This document shows positions 14,127 to 14,132 of a DNA stretch of 14,132 nt, piece after piece (within the stretch, counting starts at the first letter, position 1; every line of letters starts with the position of its first letter). The notes beneath the pieces are model-generated. The model saw only the letters and a list, made by a program, of their open reading frames with translations. It ran no database searches and was not told where the DNA came from. The stretch comes from an uncultured Oscillospiraceae bacterium (GTDB taxonomy: Bacteria; Bacillota; Clostridia; Oscillospirales; Oscillospiraceae). The position numbers and the translations under genes were made by a program. The stretch covers positions 1 to 14,132 of the forward strand of contig CAAFMK010000066.1 of the NCBI GenBank assembly GCA_900763995.1, read 5' to 3'.

Positions 14127-14132
14127 TCGTAC

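Noticed and set aside
1..14132. CRISPR arrays, tRNA/rRNA genes, insertion sequences, phage or defence genes
   Set aside because: I saw no regularly spaced repeats, cloverleaf-like sequence, transposase motifs or terminal inverted repeats; gene content is chromosomal core plus surface proteins.

Overview
The window reads as a chromosomal segment of an anaerobic, endospore-forming (or recently spore-forming) member of the Clostridia, most likely the Oscillospiraceae/Ruminococcaceae group (Flavonifractor/Oscillibacter-like). The clues are a YaaL-BofA sporulation pair, a two-subunit iron-sulfur L-serine dehydratase, an S-layer-homology (SLH) protein, strong AGGAGG-type ribosome sites, and a divergent type IIA topoisomerase pair of a kind I associate with this group. 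The taxonomic call is inference from gene content only. Every supported gene is on the + strand, and there are no tRNA or rRNA genes, insertion sequences, phage genes or CRISPR arrays.

Layout. (1) 3-674: 3' part of an AIM24-family gene whose start lies outside the window, closed by a strong terminator. (2) 675-1053: an AT-rich intergenic stretch with two hairpins and a candidate promoter. (3) 1054-7020: a ParE/GyrB-like subunit and a ParC/GyrA-like subunit, separated by sdaAB-sdaAA, the beta and alpha subunits of L-serine dehydratase (serine to pyruvate and ammonia). (4) 7091-8833: a LUD-domain protein and a lipoprotein with a transglutaminase-like domain that has lost its catalytic cysteine. 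(5) 9009-10226: a secreted three-SLH-repeat protein with its own near-consensus promoter and a clear terminator. (6) 10303-11045: a roughly 190-nt leader preceded by a sigma-E-like promoter, then yaaL and bofA, translationally coupled. (7) 11147-14126: a perfect housekeeping promoter, a hairpin at the predicted transcript 5' end, then serC, serA and a rhomboid-type intramembrane protease overlapping the end of serA.

How it fits together. Two serine modules lie about 6.5 kb apart: SerA and SerC make phosphoserine from 3-phosphoglycerate (no serB phosphatase is seen here), and SdaAB/SdaAA destroy serine. The topoisomerase subunits probably form one enzyme despite the intervening serine dehydratase genes. 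BofA is known in Bacillus as the brake on the pro-sigma-K protease, and the sigma-E-like promoter before yaaL-bofA fits mother-cell expression.

Most of the window is conserved core metabolism. I did not find an obviously new multi-gene system. The most interesting points are the unusual topoisomerase and its interrupted locus, the cysteine-rich tail of SdaAA, the catalytically altered transglutaminase-like lipoprotein, the sigma-E-like promoter with its long leader, and the hairpin-headed serC-serA-rhomboid transcript.
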